From positions 1 through 64,000 of the forward strand of contig NZ_JAKDJE010000001.1 in the NCBI RefSeq assembly GCF_030454045.1: a stretch of DNA of 64,000 bases. Direction: 5' to 3'. Positions 48,579-57,455 of this stretch are shown here, in pieces (the first letter of the stretch is position 1; each line of letters opens with the position of its first letter). The translations under genes and the position numbers were made by a program. The notes under the pieces are model-generated. The model did no database searches. It was given only the letters and a program-made list of their open reading frames with translations, and had not been told where the DNA came from. The stretch comes from Psychrobacter sp. Lineage in GTDB: Bacteria; Pseudomonadota; Gammaproteobacteria; Pseudomonadales; Moraxellaceae.

Positions 48579-49022
48579 GTGTCAAAGCAAGAATTAGTAT
48601 TTGATGATAACTTATTTGTTTTTGAGACAGTGATGCGTGTGCGTCACACCGAAATCGATTTAGAGCAGCATGTAACCATCGAATCGATGACCGCCCTCCT
48701 CTCTGAAGCGAGGCTTAGATTCTTGTATGCTAGAGGTATTAAAGAAGTCAATGCAGATCGACAGGGCTTGATTATTGATAAGTTACAATTAGATATTATG
48801 AGCCGTATACGAGTGCGTGAAGAGCTTTTGTTTGAAGTTGGTGTGGAGCCAGTATATGATAATGGCGGTAGCATCGTGATAAAGATCACACGTATGCACA
48901 CAGGTGAAGTGGTCGCCAAAGCAAGACAGCATTTTAGGAATTATGATTTTAATCTTGATAAAGTGACCAAGCTTGACAAGTCGACTAAAGAAGCTTTATA
49001 CCCTCATTTATTTAGACTATAA
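48579..49022 (+). CDS. Hotdog-fold acyl-CoA thioesterase (4HBT type)
   Basis: 147 residues from the GTG at 48579, chosen because TTAGGAGATA sits just before it. RVRHTEIDLEQHVTIESMTALLSEARLRFLYARG matches the start of 4HBT hotdog proteins such as YbgC, where Asp and the helix after it form the active site; here the usual Asp-x-x-x-H/N is DLEQHV. Probably hydrolyses an acyl-CoA; substrate unknown. Single gene. Confidence 0.78.
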   Translation: MSKQELVFDDNLFVFETVMRVRHTEIDLEQHVTIESMTALLSEARLRFLYARGIKEVNADRQGLIIDKLQLDIMSRIRVREELLFEVGVEPVYDNGGSIVIKITRMHTGEVVAKARQHFRNYDFNLDKVTKLDKSTKEALYPHLFRL

Positions 49023-49332
49023 AATAGCTGGCGATTAATAGCATTCTTTTGCTAGGGCGTGTTGAACATTCGACCATGGCACTGACAGCGACTATTTTTT
49101 AGGCGCTTCGATGTTAAAAATAATAAGTTTAGTCATTCTAAGCGCTTATTTTTAACGATGAAGTGGCAAAAAAGAGTCCTGTCCCTGCGGGCTGATGATC
49201 ACTCAGTACCCCTCTCCCTTTTAGCGCATTGCACACAATATTCCTGCATCAATCATAAACTGCGCCAATCATAAGTAGTATAATTGCTTATCGATATTTT
49301 TCATTTTTTACCTATAAGACGACAGATATATT
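49023..49332. other. 310-base gap with a long imperfect inverted repeat before hisIE
   Basis: No credible gene. It contains an inverted repeat at 49106-49163 (CTTCGATGTTAAAAATAA and TTATTTTTAACGATGAAG) with a 22-base spacer that includes the palindrome TAAGCGCTTA. The rest may hold the hisIE promoter. Confidence 0.5.
49106..49163. repeat. Imperfect inverted repeat, possible remnant element or terminator
   Basis: Arms of 18 bases (49106-49123 and 49146-49163) match at all but about 2 positions. Sequence around it (GTGTTGAACATTCG upstream) has the feel of an interspersed repeat, but this cannot be confirmed from one copy. Confidence 0.5.
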
Positions 49333-50169
49333 ATGACTTTACCTGCTTGGCTGACTGCCATAACTTTTAATGCTGATGGTTTGATTCCTGCAATTGCCCA
49401 AGATCATCAGTCAGGTCGTATTTTGATGATGGCTTGGATGAATAGCGAGGCATTACAATTAACCGCGCAAAAAAAGACCGCGGTTTATTTTTCGCGCTCG
49501 CGTGGCAAATTGTGGCACAAAGGTGAGTCATCAGGTCACACGCAAACTGTGCATGAGATTCGTCTGGATTGCGATGCAGATGTGATCGTGCTTAGCGTCA
49601 CTCAAGCAGGCGGCATTGCTTGCCATACGGGCCGTGAGTCTTGTTTTTATCGACGTTTAGACTTATCAGGTCCAACGCCAGAGTGGCAGACCGTCGATAA
49701 AGTACTCAAAGATCCTAATGATATTTATCATTCTCAAGCGTCTACTAGCAATAATCCTGAAAATGAAAACACTGACGTAGTCACTAACTCCAATAGTACT
49801 CAAGCGCAAGTCGATAAAGCATCTGTACTACAACAGCTCGATCAGGTCTTAGCCGAGCGTAAACAAGCTGATGCGGACAGCTCTTATGTCGCCAGTCTAT
49901 ACGCCAAAGGCTTGAATAAAATACTAGAAAAAGTCGGTGAAGAAAGTACAGAGAGCATCATTGCTGCCAAAGATTTTGCTCACTGTGATGAAAGTCGAGA
50001 TAAAGCTGCTTTTGAGGCGGCGCGCCATGAGCTAATCTATGAAGTCGCCGATGTCTGGTTCCATACTTTAGTCGGACTGGCATGGTTTGACATAGAGTCA
50101 GACGCTGTACTAAATGAGCTAGGTAGACGGTTTGGCTTATCAGGTATCGACGAAAAAGCGGCTAGATAG
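49333..50169 (+). CDS. hisIE: Bifunctional phosphoribosyl-AMP cyclohydrolase / phosphoribosyl-ATP diphosphatase
   Basis: 278 residues; steps 2 and 3 of histidine synthesis. N-terminal HisI domain: [38 protein letters not shown] (metal ligands) and [11 protein letters not shown] (Zn Cys). C-terminal HisE domain: [24 protein letters not shown] and [16 protein letters not shown]. The domains are joined by an unusually long Asn/Thr/Ser-rich linker of about 45 residues. Not next to other his genes. Confidence 0.95.
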   Translation: MTLPAWLTAITFNADGLIPAIAQDHQSGRILMMAWMNSEALQLTAQKKTAVYFSRSRGKLWHKGESSGHTQTVHEIRLDCDADVIVLSVTQAGGIACHTGRESCFYRRLDLSGPTPEWQTVDKVLKDPNDIYHSQASTSNNPENENTDVVTNSNSTQAQVDKASVLQQLDQVLAERKQADADSSYVASLYAKGLNKILEKVGEESTESIIAAKDFAHCDESRDKAAFEAARHELIYEVADVWFHTLVGLAWFDIESDAVLNELGRRFGLSGIDEKAAR

Positions 50170-50181
50170 TTATTAAGATAC

Positions 50182-50289
50182 AAAAAAAGCATCGAGATAG
50201 TTTGATTATTGTTGATTTCACCTATTTGTAATAACTGCAGGTTATAATATAGCTCTGTTTTATCTCGCATTATATGTGATGCTTTTTTT
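50182..50289. repeat. Long-loop inverted repeat between hisIE and tatA
   Basis: AAAAAAAGCATC (50182-50193) is the exact complement of GATGCTTTTTTT (50278-50289), with a second pair GAGATA/TATCTC inside. A TATAAT at 50243-50248 lies in the loop. It may be the hisIE terminator; the loop also probably holds the tatA promoter. Confidence 0.5.
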
Positions 50290-50363
50290 GATACATAACT
50301 TTTTTATCAATGTAAAGCAAGCTTTATCAATACAAAGCAGACATATGAAGACTGAAAACCAAA

Positions 50364-50397
50364 TCACAAAAACAGGTCACAAAAACAGGTCACAAGG
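50364..50397. repeat. 13-base tandem repeat before tatA
   Basis: TCACAAAAACAGG is present twice in direct tandem (50364-50376 and 50377-50389), followed by a partial third unit TCACAAGG whose AAGG is the tatA ribosome binding site. Confidence 0.8.
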
Positions 50398-50405
50398 ATA
50401 CCATT

Positions 50406-50648
50406 ATGGGTAGTTTTTCTATTACGCATTGGCTGATACTATTGGTCGTCGTCGTTGTCGTGTTTGGCACTGCAAAACTAAAAAACGCTGGCAAAGATTT
50501 GGGCAGTGCGGTTAAAGGCTTTAAAGAAGCGGTCAAAGATGAAAATACAGAGCATGCCAAAAAACGCGTGGTGCTTGACCATGATGGCACGGCCCATACC
50601 GACGAGCGCCCAACAACCACTAAGGTTGATGACAAACATAATGTATAG
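50406..50648 (+). CDS. tatA: Sec-independent protein translocase TatA
   Basis: 80 residues. One N-terminal helix ([18 protein letters not shown]) followed by the amphipathic helix [17 protein letters not shown] and a short polar tail; [14 protein letters not shown] is the Tat hinge. Forms the translocation channel for folded proteins. First gene of tatABC; AAGGATACC precedes the ATG. Confidence 0.95.
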   Translation: MGSFSITHWLILLVVVVVVFGTAKLKNAGKDLGSAVKGFKEAVKDENTEHAKKRVVLDHDGTAHTDERPTTTKVDDKHNV

Positions 50649-50674
50649 CATCTAGACAGTGACATCGGACCATT

Positions 50675-51334
50675 ATGTTTGATATCGGGTTTTCTGAACT
50701 ACTTCTCTTTGGCGTAATCGCCCTAATCGTCTTGGGCCCAGAAAAACTGCCTCAGGCGGCGCGGACGGCTGGGCAATGGTATGCCAAAATTCGCCGTACC
50801 GTCTCGACCTTGCAGTCTGAGATAGAGGCCGAGCTAGACTTGGCTGAAACGCGCCAACAAATGCAAAAAGAGCTGGCCAAAATTCGCCAAACCGAAGCCG
50901 ATATGAGGCGCGAGATGGCAGAGATGCGCGGCAATATGAAAGCCTTTGAAAGCTCGCAAAGCCACTCTATAAAAACCTCGAATGAAGCGGTAGCGAGTGA
51001 TAGAAATAACAAAGCTGACGGCACAAAAAACCATCAGCAATCAGCCACACCAAAAGCATTCGACTACTCTTATGCAACTGACGAGCCACAAGATACTTTA
51101 GAGAAGGGGCAGTTATCAAAGCACGGTAACAGCAATGATGATAGTGATATCGCCGCGCCCGTTACTCAAATCCTTAATACCCGACCGTGGGAAAACATGT
51201 GGTTTCGGCTTGGCGCTTATGATAAGGCTCGTCGCCTTCCAATGCCGCCCTACCTTCCAAATTATAAGGCTGATGCCCTACTCAACCACTCTGTCAATCT
51301 GCCAACTTCTGACCATAAGCAGGTGACTGACTGA
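50675..51334 (+). CDS. tatB: Sec-independent protein translocase TatB
   Basis: 219 residues. MFDIGFSELLLFGVIALIVLGPEKLP is the typical TatB start with GPEKLP hinge, followed by a long amphipathic helix and a disordered polar tail. Binds Tat substrates with TatC. Follows tatA by 26 bases and shares one base with tatC (stop-start overlap at 51334). Confidence 0.95.
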   Translation: MFDIGFSELLLFGVIALIVLGPEKLPQAARTAGQWYAKIRRTVSTLQSEIEAELDLAETRQQMQKELAKIRQTEADMRREMAEMRGNMKAFESSQSHSIKTSNEAVASDRNNKADGTKNHQQSATPKAFDYSYATDEPQDTLEKGQLSKHGNSNDDSDIAAPVTQILNTRPWENMWFRLGAYDKARRLPMPPYLPNYKADALLNHSVNLPTSDHKQVTD

Positions 51335-52215
51335 TGCAATTACTCAAGCGCAAAAAAAGCCGTCAAGAAAAACTGACGCACTCAGATAACCCAGCTTTAG
51401 ACACCACCGAAGATATTGACGCAGCCAAAAACGTGCAGAACGATTCCGCAGAAGAGGCCTTAAGTCCCTTGGGTGACATGCCTATCACCGAGCATTTGAT
51501 CGAGCTACGCCGCCATCTGATCAAAATATGCGTGGCGGTATTGATCATATTTTTGGCGTTGGTTGGCTATTCACGTGAGCTGTATAACTTTTTATCGGAC
51601 CCGTTGGTGGCACAGTTGCCTGCCAATTCGACCATGATTGCCACAGATATCACCTCGAACTTTATGGCACCGATACGTCTGACGGTCTTCGTTGCTGCAT
51701 TTTTGGCGATGCCTTATATCCTTTACCAGATATGGTCGTTTGTCGCGCCTGGTTTGTATAAAAAAGAAAAGAGAATCGCTATACCAGTCCTGCTGTCTTC
51801 TATATTTTTGTTTTATGCGGGTGTGGCTTTTTCTTACTTTATTGTGCTCAAAGGGGTATTGAAGTTCTTTATTCTATTTGCGCCGCAAAACGTATTACCG
51901 ATGACCGATATCGACAGTTATCTGAGTTTTGCTTTAAAGCTATTTATGGTGTTTGGCTTGACCTTTGAGATTCCTGTTGTGACTTTGCTATTGATATTGG
52001 CAGGGATTGTCTCCATTCAGAGTCTAGAAGAAAAGCGTCGTTATATCATTGTGGGCTGTTTTGCTGTGGCTGCCGTGGTCACGCCGCCTGACGGGGTATC
52101 GATGCTGATGCTAGCGATCCCGATGTGGTTACTGTTTGAGCTTGGGTTATTTTTGGCTAAAATCTTGATCAAAGAAGAACCTAGCACTGACCTGATATCA
52201 ACAGTCAAAGAATAA
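51334..52215 (+). CDS. tatC: Sec-independent protein translocase TatC
   Basis: 293 residues, six membrane helices. MPITEHLIELRRHLIK is the conserved cytosolic start with the signal-peptide binding Glu, and FEIPVVTLLLILAGI and PPDGVSMLMLAIPMWLLFE are typical later helices. N-terminal extension of about 50 polar residues relative to E. coli TatC. Translation is coupled to tatB. Confidence 0.96.
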   Translation: MQLLKRKKSRQEKLTHSDNPALDTTEDIDAAKNVQNDSAEEALSPLGDMPITEHLIELRRHLIKICVAVLIIFLALVGYSRELYNFLSDPLVAQLPANSTMIATDITSNFMAPIRLTVFVAAFLAMPYILYQIWSFVAPGLYKKEKRIAIPVLLSSIFLFYAGVAFSYFIVLKGVLKFFILFAPQNVLPMTDIDSYLSFALKLFMVFGLTFEIPVVTLLLILAGIVSIQSLEEKRRYIIVGCFAVAAVVTPPDGVSMLMLAIPMWLLFELGLFLAKILIKEEPSTDLISTVKE

Positions 52216-52376
52216 AGCATTTACCCGTCTGACTTATCTTGTTTTCTTCTTGCCCCACGCGTAAGCTTAGTGCTTATTGTCACGATTGAGTACCACCATA
52301 TATGAGCCATTGTTTATCCAGTGGCTTTTTTTGCCCCTTGTGTTTTTAATCACTTTTGTACTTAGGTAGCTTTACT

Positions 52377-53873
52377 ATGTCCACATCGATGCCAGCTTAT
52401 ATGAGCGATCCCACTGATGAGCAGCTCGCCGCGCTGAATATGGCGATGGACCACAAATCATTCAAAGTGGTGGCGTACGCAGGCGCTGGTAAGACCACGA
52501 CACTCAAGCTAATCGGTGAGCGCTTGCGAGGTCGCGGACTGTATCTGGCCTTTAACAAAGCGATTGCCAATGATGCTCGTTCAAAGTTTCCGCCGCATGT
52601 CGAGTGCCGCACTTTTCACTCATTAGCTTATCGTCATGTCGCGCGTGATATCACCGCCAAGCTGTCTTTGCCGCGGTTCTCGCCCAAGCGTCTGGGTGAT
52701 GATTTGGGCTTGCAGCCTGTACAAGTCCGTCGGCAAATGGATGGGGTTAATAAATACATTACGCTGACACCAGCACGGTTGTCTCGATTCGTCAGTGACG
52801 CAGTGAGTAATTTTTGTAGTACACATGCCAGCTACCCTGCGCCAAGGCATATCCTGTTTCCAAGCTGGCTCGATGATTCAGACGCCGAGCAATTACGCGA
52901 AATGCTCTACCCTGCCGTTGAACAGCGCTGGCTACAGTCGATTGATGCGCGTCATCCTGCGGGCATTGGTCATGATATTTATCTCAAACTATGGGCATTG
53001 TCTAAACCGAGCATTCCTGCGGACTTTATCTTATTTGATGAGGCGCAAGATGCTGATCCATTAATGATGGGTATCTTGACCCAGCAGTCGAAACAAGTCA
53101 TCTATGTGGGCGACGCGCACCAGCAGATTTATGAATGGCGCGGCGCTGTGAATGCCATGAAAAAGCTGCCATTGCCACAGACGTTATTAACGCAGTCTTT
53201 TCGCTTTGGTGAGCCGATTGCAGAAGTCGCCAATACCTTACTAAAAGCGCTGCAAGAAGACGTACCGCTAAAGGGCAATCCAAACAAACAGTCCTCTACC
53301 GATAAGGGAATGGTACACAGTAAAAAAGATGCTATTTTGTGCCGTACCAATGCTGCGGCGATGTCGCAATTACTCACAGGGTTAAAGCACGGGCACCGTG
53401 TAGCGCTACAAGCAGATACCGATCGTATGCTTAAATTCTGCCAGGCAGCTGAAAACTTAAAAAATGGTAAATCGGCTTATGGTGTACCCGAGCTGGCTTA
53501 TTTTTATAATTGGGGCGATGTACAAGAGTACGCTGAAACCAATGAAGGCAGTGATCTCAAGACATTGGTCAAACTGGTCGATGATCACGGCACTAATGTA
53601 CTAAGCCAAGCGGTCAATAGTCTCACCAGTATTGAAAATGCCGACTATGTCATCTCCACCGCGCATAAGTCCAAAGGGCTTGAGTGGGGCAAAGTACAAC
53701 TAGATGATGATTTTTACTACGATGTGACCACCAATGCGGTCAAGATAAGCCCGGAAGAATTGCGCTTGCTTTATGTTGCTTGTACCCGTGCCCAGAGCAA
53801 TTTAGACATTCATAATATTCAAGACTTGATATCAGGATTACAGACGGGGAAAAAAGTGATTTTTGGGTCTTAG
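52377..53873 (+). CDS. UvrD/Rep-like superfamily I DNA helicase
   Basis: 498 residues from the ATG at 52377; a TTG at 52356 is also open. Walker A in VVAYAGAGKTTTLKLIGERL, motif Ia TFHSLAY, motif II FILFDEAQDADPLM, motif III VGDAHQQIYEWRGA, motif IV QSFRFGEPIAE, motif V STAHKSKGLEWGKV, motif VI LLYVACTRAQ. Compact, lacking the large UvrD insertions, similar to the F-box helicase (FBH1-like) group. Role unknown; probably repair or recombination. Single gene. Confidence 0.88.
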   Translation: MSTSMPAYMSDPTDEQLAALNMAMDHKSFKVVAYAGAGKTTTLKLIGERLRGRGLYLAFNKAIANDARSKFPPHVECRTFHSLAYRHVARDITAKLSLPRFSPKRLGDDLGLQPVQVRRQMDGVNKYITLTPARLSRFVSDAVSNFCSTHASYPAPRHILFPSWLDDSDAEQLREMLYPAVEQRWLQSIDARHPAGIGHDIYLKLWALSKPSIPADFILFDEAQDADPLMMGILTQQSKQVIYVGDAHQQIYEWRGAVNAMKKLPLPQTLLTQSFRFGEPIAEVANTLLKALQEDVPLKGNPNKQSSTDKGMVHSKKDAILCRTNAAAMSQLLTGLKHGHRVALQADTDRMLKFCQAAENLKNGKSAYGVPELAYFYNWGDVQEYAETNEGSDLKTLVKLVDDHGTNVLSQAVNSLTSIENADYVISTAHKSKGLEWGKVQLDDDFYYDVTTNAVKISPEELRLLYVACTRAQSNLDIHNIQDLISGLQTGKKVIFGS

Positions 53874-53901
53874 CACTGAGTATTAACTTCATAAATTTTA
53901 C

Positions 53902-54312
53902 TCAATGCGAATACTTACTTAAAAAGCTGTTTTGATTATTCATTATTTCCATTTTTGTCCAAATCTTGTCGCTACTATCATCAACTACGAAATTAAAACC
54001 TTCTAGCTTTACCATAATCAATATCTTAGTGATATTACAAGCTTCGTTCTGATGAAGGCGTCTAAGTTCAATGCAAAATGAAAATTTCGGCTCACTACCT
54101 AAGTGACGTACAACTTCTAATTTTTCAGCACTATCATATTCTTTAAGATAACCTTTGTAAGGATAAATCTGAATTGAATAATCGTTCTTTGATGGCACGT
54201 ACCAAGTGTTCCCAATAACTTCTGAAAATTCCATAAAAGCTTTTTCAACTTTCTCAATTTCTGTGTCAATAAAATGTACAACGATACTTTCAGCCATAAT
54301 CTTTATACCCAT
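53902..54312 (-). CDS. Uncharacterised AT-rich orphan protein
   Basis: 136 residues with the ATG at 54312; an in-frame ATG at 54297 (MAESIV) is as likely. Soluble, acidic, no signal peptide. Predicted alpha-beta mix: VHFIDTEIEKVEKAFMEF, WYVPSKNDYSIQIYPY, FSFCIELRRL, ILIMVKLEGFNFVVDD. Base composition is clearly lower in GC than the neighbours, which suggests transfer. Size and style resemble orphan immunity proteins of toxin systems, but no toxin is nearby and no family was recognised. Confidence 0.6.
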   Translation of the reverse strand: MGIKIMAESIVVHFIDTEIEKVEKAFMEFSEVIGNTWYVPSKNDYSIQIYPYKGYLKEYDSAEKLEVVRHLGSEPKFSFCIELRRLHQNEACNITKILIMVKLEGFNFVVDDSSDKIWTKMEIMNNQNSFLSKYSH

Positions 54313-54423
54313 AACATTCTAACTTGAGCAGAACTCCTATTAGCTTCCCTTTCAAAACACTGACTCAAACCAACATAAATAAATTAAGATACGCTATCAT
54401 ATACCTTACTAATTTATACCTAT

Positions 54424-55437
54424 ATGCCCTCAATGTCTCCTTCAAAAAACTTATTCCAAAATCCCGTCCGACTCCTCGCCCCGATGGAAGGTTTAACCGA
54501 TCCCTTAATGCGCCAAATATTAACCCAAATTGCGTCTGACTTGGGTCGTCCCTATGATTGGTCAGTCAGTGAGTTTATTCGTATCACGCAGCATGTCTTG
54601 CCAGCCCATGTGTTTTATAAATACGTGCCTGAGCTGCATCACGATGCCAAGACCGCCTCTGGCACGCCCATTCATGTGCAGATATTGGGTAGTGACGCGC
54701 AGCTGATGGCAGAAAATGCCACTTATGCTTGCGAGCTTGGTGCGCCTGCCATTGATATCAATTTTGGTTGCCCTGCTAAGACAGTTAATAGCCATCGCGG
54801 TGGTTCTGTATTATTAGATGAACCTGAGACCATGTATCAGATTATCAGCGCAGTACGTAAAGCGGTACCCGCGCATATTCCTGTGTCTGCCAAAATTCGC
54901 TTGGGCTATACCGACACCTCACGGATGGATGACATTCGCGGCGCAATTGCTGCAAGTGGCGCTGACTGGTTGACCATCCATGCACGCACCAAAACCCAAG
55001 GTTATAAGCCGCCTGCTTATTGGGACAAAATCCAGAGTTTTAATGCACTTGATATTCCTGTGATTGCCAATGGCGAGATATGGAGCGCAGCGCAAGCAAA
55101 TGACTGTATGATGCAAGCAGGCACGTCACATCTCATGTTAGGTCGCGGCGCAGTCACACGTCCTGATTTGGTTGCGCAAGTCGATAACCATACTGAAAAT
55201 CATGATGACAGCGGAAAAAACACGGCAACCTTGCTATGGCAAGATTTGATCGCGCATCAAATTAAGTTTTTGGAGGGTGAGGCAAAGAACGATGTGGTGT
55301 TGGTTGGGCGTTATAAGCAATGGTTAGGTATGCTCACCAAAGGCTATGCTGAGGCGCAAACAGTGTGGGAAAGTATCAAGCGAGAGAAAAACAAAGCGGT
55401 GATTATCAATGCACTACAAGCAAGCGTACAACAATAA
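54424..55437 (+). CDS. dusC: tRNA-dihydrouridine(16) synthase DusC
   Basis: 337 residues. FMN TIM-barrel: LLAPMEGLTDPLMRQIL, DINFGCPAKTVNSHRGGSVLLDEP with the catalytic Cys, VSAKIRLGY, HARTKTQGYKPPAYWD (FMN phosphate and tRNA contacts) and NGEIWS. The KTVNSHRGGSVLL variant fits DusC rather than DusA or DusB. Reduces U16 of tRNAs with NADPH. Confidence 0.92.
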   Translation: MPSMSPSKNLFQNPVRLLAPMEGLTDPLMRQILTQIASDLGRPYDWSVSEFIRITQHVLPAHVFYKYVPELHHDAKTASGTPIHVQILGSDAQLMAENATYACELGAPAIDINFGCPAKTVNSHRGGSVLLDEPETMYQIISAVRKAVPAHIPVSAKIRLGYTDTSRMDDIRGAIAASGADWLTIHARTKTQGYKPPAYWDKIQSFNALDIPVIANGEIWSAAQANDCMMQAGTSHLMLGRGAVTRPDLVAQVDNHTENHDDSGKNTATLLWQDLIAHQIKFLEGEAKNDVVLVGRYKQWLGMLTKGYAEAQTVWESIKREKNKAVIINALQASVQQ

Positions 55438-55483
55438 TCACCTGATCATATGTGGTCTACTTGGTAAATATAGACGGGTAACG

Positions 55484-55912
55484 CTATACACTGACTCGTA
55501 TCGCCATATAAAACAGCATCAGACAGCATGCCATGGATAGCACCCAGAGAATAGAGCGAAACGTCGATAAGTTGGTGATATAAGCGGTGCAATAACCAAT
55601 TCGAATGATCACATACAGCCATGCCAACACATTAATGATCGATTGTGGTACAAAGAACAGCATGGCCACCAACACGGCCGCCAAAAACACTGGCAGAGTT
55701 TCATAGCTATTTTGCTGCGCAGCATTGGCACGTGCCGCCATCCCTGTTGCATTTTTAAAAAAATCGCGAGGATGTGCATTATTTCTGACCCTAAAGCCGC
55801 CAGATACTTTTGCCACTATTGATACAGCCCATGGTAGTAGACTTGCTACCACCATCGCCCAGATGGCAGACGCAACTTTATCAGAAACCAAGTCAAAAAA
55901 TACACTGATCAT
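55484..55912 (-). CDS. MAPEG family membrane protein
   Basis: 142 residues, four membrane helices. FFKNATGMAARANAAQQNSYETLPVFLAAVLVA contains the family's Arg-Ala-x-x-Ala-x-x-Asn/Gln...E segment. MAPEG proteins include glutathione-dependent transferases, but bacterial members are mostly uncharacterised. Follows the OsmC gene by 11 bases on the same strand, so the pair is cotranscribed and may act in detoxification. Confidence 0.85.
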   Translation of the reverse strand: MISVFFDLVSDKVASAIWAMVVASLLPWAVSIVAKVSGGFRVRNNAHPRDFFKNATGMAARANAAQQNSYETLPVFLAAVLVAMLFFVPQSIINVLAWLYVIIRIGYCTAYITNLSTFRSILWVLSMACCLMLFYMAIRVSV

Positions 55913-55923
55913 CGTATAAATCC

Positions 55924-56337
55924 TTAGCCTGCAATCACTTCAAAATCATGGGTGATATTAACCCCACCCGCGACTAGCATGCGACTGGCTGAGCAGTACT
56001 TCTCTGCTGATAGATGAATGGCCTTTTCGACCTGTTTGTCTTTAATGTCTTGACCTTTGACTACAAAATGCAGATGAATATCGGTATAAACAGCCGGTAC
56101 GGTTTCGGCGCGCTTGGCGGTCAGCTCACAGCGTACATCCGTGACATCTTGACGCGACTTTTGGAGGATTGACACCACATCGTAGCTGGCACAACCACCC
56201 AGCCCTAGTAATACTAGCTCCATTGGGCTTGAACCTTTTTCTTTGTCCGCATCGATTTGTACGTTATGTCCTGACGGTGACACGCCCATGAACGCTTTGT
56301 TCTCTTGCCATGTAACGCTTGCTTTTGATTCTGACAT
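55924..56337 (-). CDS. OsmC-family protein, YhfA-like
   Basis: 137 residues. SPMELVLLGLGGCASYDVVSIL carries the first conserved Cys and HLSAEKYCSASRMLV the second, the redox pair of OsmC proteins, which reduce organic hydroperoxides. The sequence is closest in style to E. coli YhfA. First gene of a pair with the MAPEG gene. Confidence 0.9.
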   Translation of the reverse strand: MSESKASVTWQENKAFMGVSPSGHNVQIDADKEKGSSPMELVLLGLGGCASYDVVSILQKSRQDVTDVRCELTAKRAETVPAVYTDIHLHFVVKGQDIKDKQVEKAIHLSAEKYCSASRMLVAGGVNITHDFEVIAG

Positions 56338-56788
56338 TGTAAATGTTCCTTACTGTAATTGGCATAAGCCTATTTTTATTGTTTGAAATATATGCAGCTT
56401 GGCTAGTGTAGCATAAGCCAAAGCAAGATTTGATAAAGCCATTGTTTGGCTATCGTGTCGTGAGAAAACAATTTCTTGGTTTTATTCTTTTTTTCAATAA
56501 ATGATTTGAGCACTATGCAGCTATCGTTACTCGCATCGATATTTATCAAATTTTTATTTGAAAAACCTACAAAAGTCTGTTTATAAATAATTGATTTTAA
56601 AAGGTAAAACTCGTGAAACATTTTATAGCAAAATACTGTTACACATTCTGCTTGTTTCTTGGTTTAATGACGGTAATGAATCTTGTTTTTAGCTGATATT
56701 GATAACCATCACCTTATAATAATTATGATTGCTATCGCAGTATCAGATGAAAACAGGCTATTTTTAAACAAATTAAAAAGGTTTAGTC
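56338..56788. other. 450-base AT-rich gap before rppH
   Basis: Very AT-rich. A 72-codon frame on the minus strand (56403-56621) lacks a ribosome binding site and coding-like composition and is not accepted as a gene. Divergent promoters for the OsmC unit and rppH should be here. Confidence 0.4.
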
Positions 56789-57310
56789 ATGATAGATGCA
56801 GACGGCTTTCGCGCCAATGTCGGCATCATCTTGGCAAATACACAAGGGCAGGTTCTGTGGGCAAAACGTATTGGTCACAACGCTTGGCAATTTCCGCAGG
56901 GTGGTATCGACCGCGGGGAGACGCCGATGGATGCAATGTATCGCGAGCTCTGGGAAGAGGTCGGTTTACACCCGCGTCATGTGGACTTATTGGCAGTCAC
57001 TCAAGACTGGCTGCGCTATCGTCTGCCAAAACGCTATGTACGCCATGGCCAGCACCCCTTATGTATTGGGCAAAAACAAAAATGGTTTTTGCTACGCTTA
57101 GATGAGCCAAATACCCAACATATCCGCTTTGATGAAGGGAAACCTGAATTTGACCATTGGCAATGGGTCAGCTACTGGTATCCACTCGGACAAGTGATTC
57201 ACTTCAAACGGGGCGTGTATCGTCGCGCCCTACAAGAGCTGGTACGTGAGCTACCCTTAAAGCAAGAGCTGATCTTGCCTGAGCAAAGCAATCATTTGAT
57301 CCAGTCTTAA
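56789..57310 (+). CDS. rppH: RNA pyrophosphohydrolase RppH
   Basis: 173 residues (E. coli 176). [27 protein letters not shown] start, Nudix box in [23 protein letters not shown] with the catalytic Glu cluster, then [11 protein letters not shown] and [17 protein letters not shown]. Removes pyrophosphate from mRNA 5' ends and starts decay. A strong terminator follows. Confidence 0.96.
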   Translation: MIDADGFRANVGIILANTQGQVLWAKRIGHNAWQFPQGGIDRGETPMDAMYRELWEEVGLHPRHVDLLAVTQDWLRYRLPKRYVRHGQHPLCIGQKQKWFLLRLDEPNTQHIRFDEGKPEFDHWQWVSYWYPLGQVIHFKRGVYRRALQELVRELPLKQELILPEQSNHLIQS

Positions 57311-57345
57311 TCAGTAAAACGCACTTTTATTGTTTGTCATATTAC

Positions 57346-57377
57346 AAAAAGCCTGTATCCAGTGATGCAGGCTTTTT
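57346..57377 (+). terminator. Intrinsic terminator after rppH
   Basis: AAAAAGCCTG-TATC, CAGT, GATG-CAGGCTTTTT with a one-base mismatch inside. Could serve both strands. Confidence 0.85.
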
Positions 57378-57455
57378 TGTATTGATCGTCTTAATAGTTA
57401 TTTATCCATTCCTGCGACATAAAGCGTAACTATTCCTCAAAATAATTGATGGTTG

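Noticed and set aside
56403..56621. 72-residue minus-strand frame in the gap before rppH
   Set aside because: AT-rich, no ribosome binding site, no recognisable domain; probably chance.
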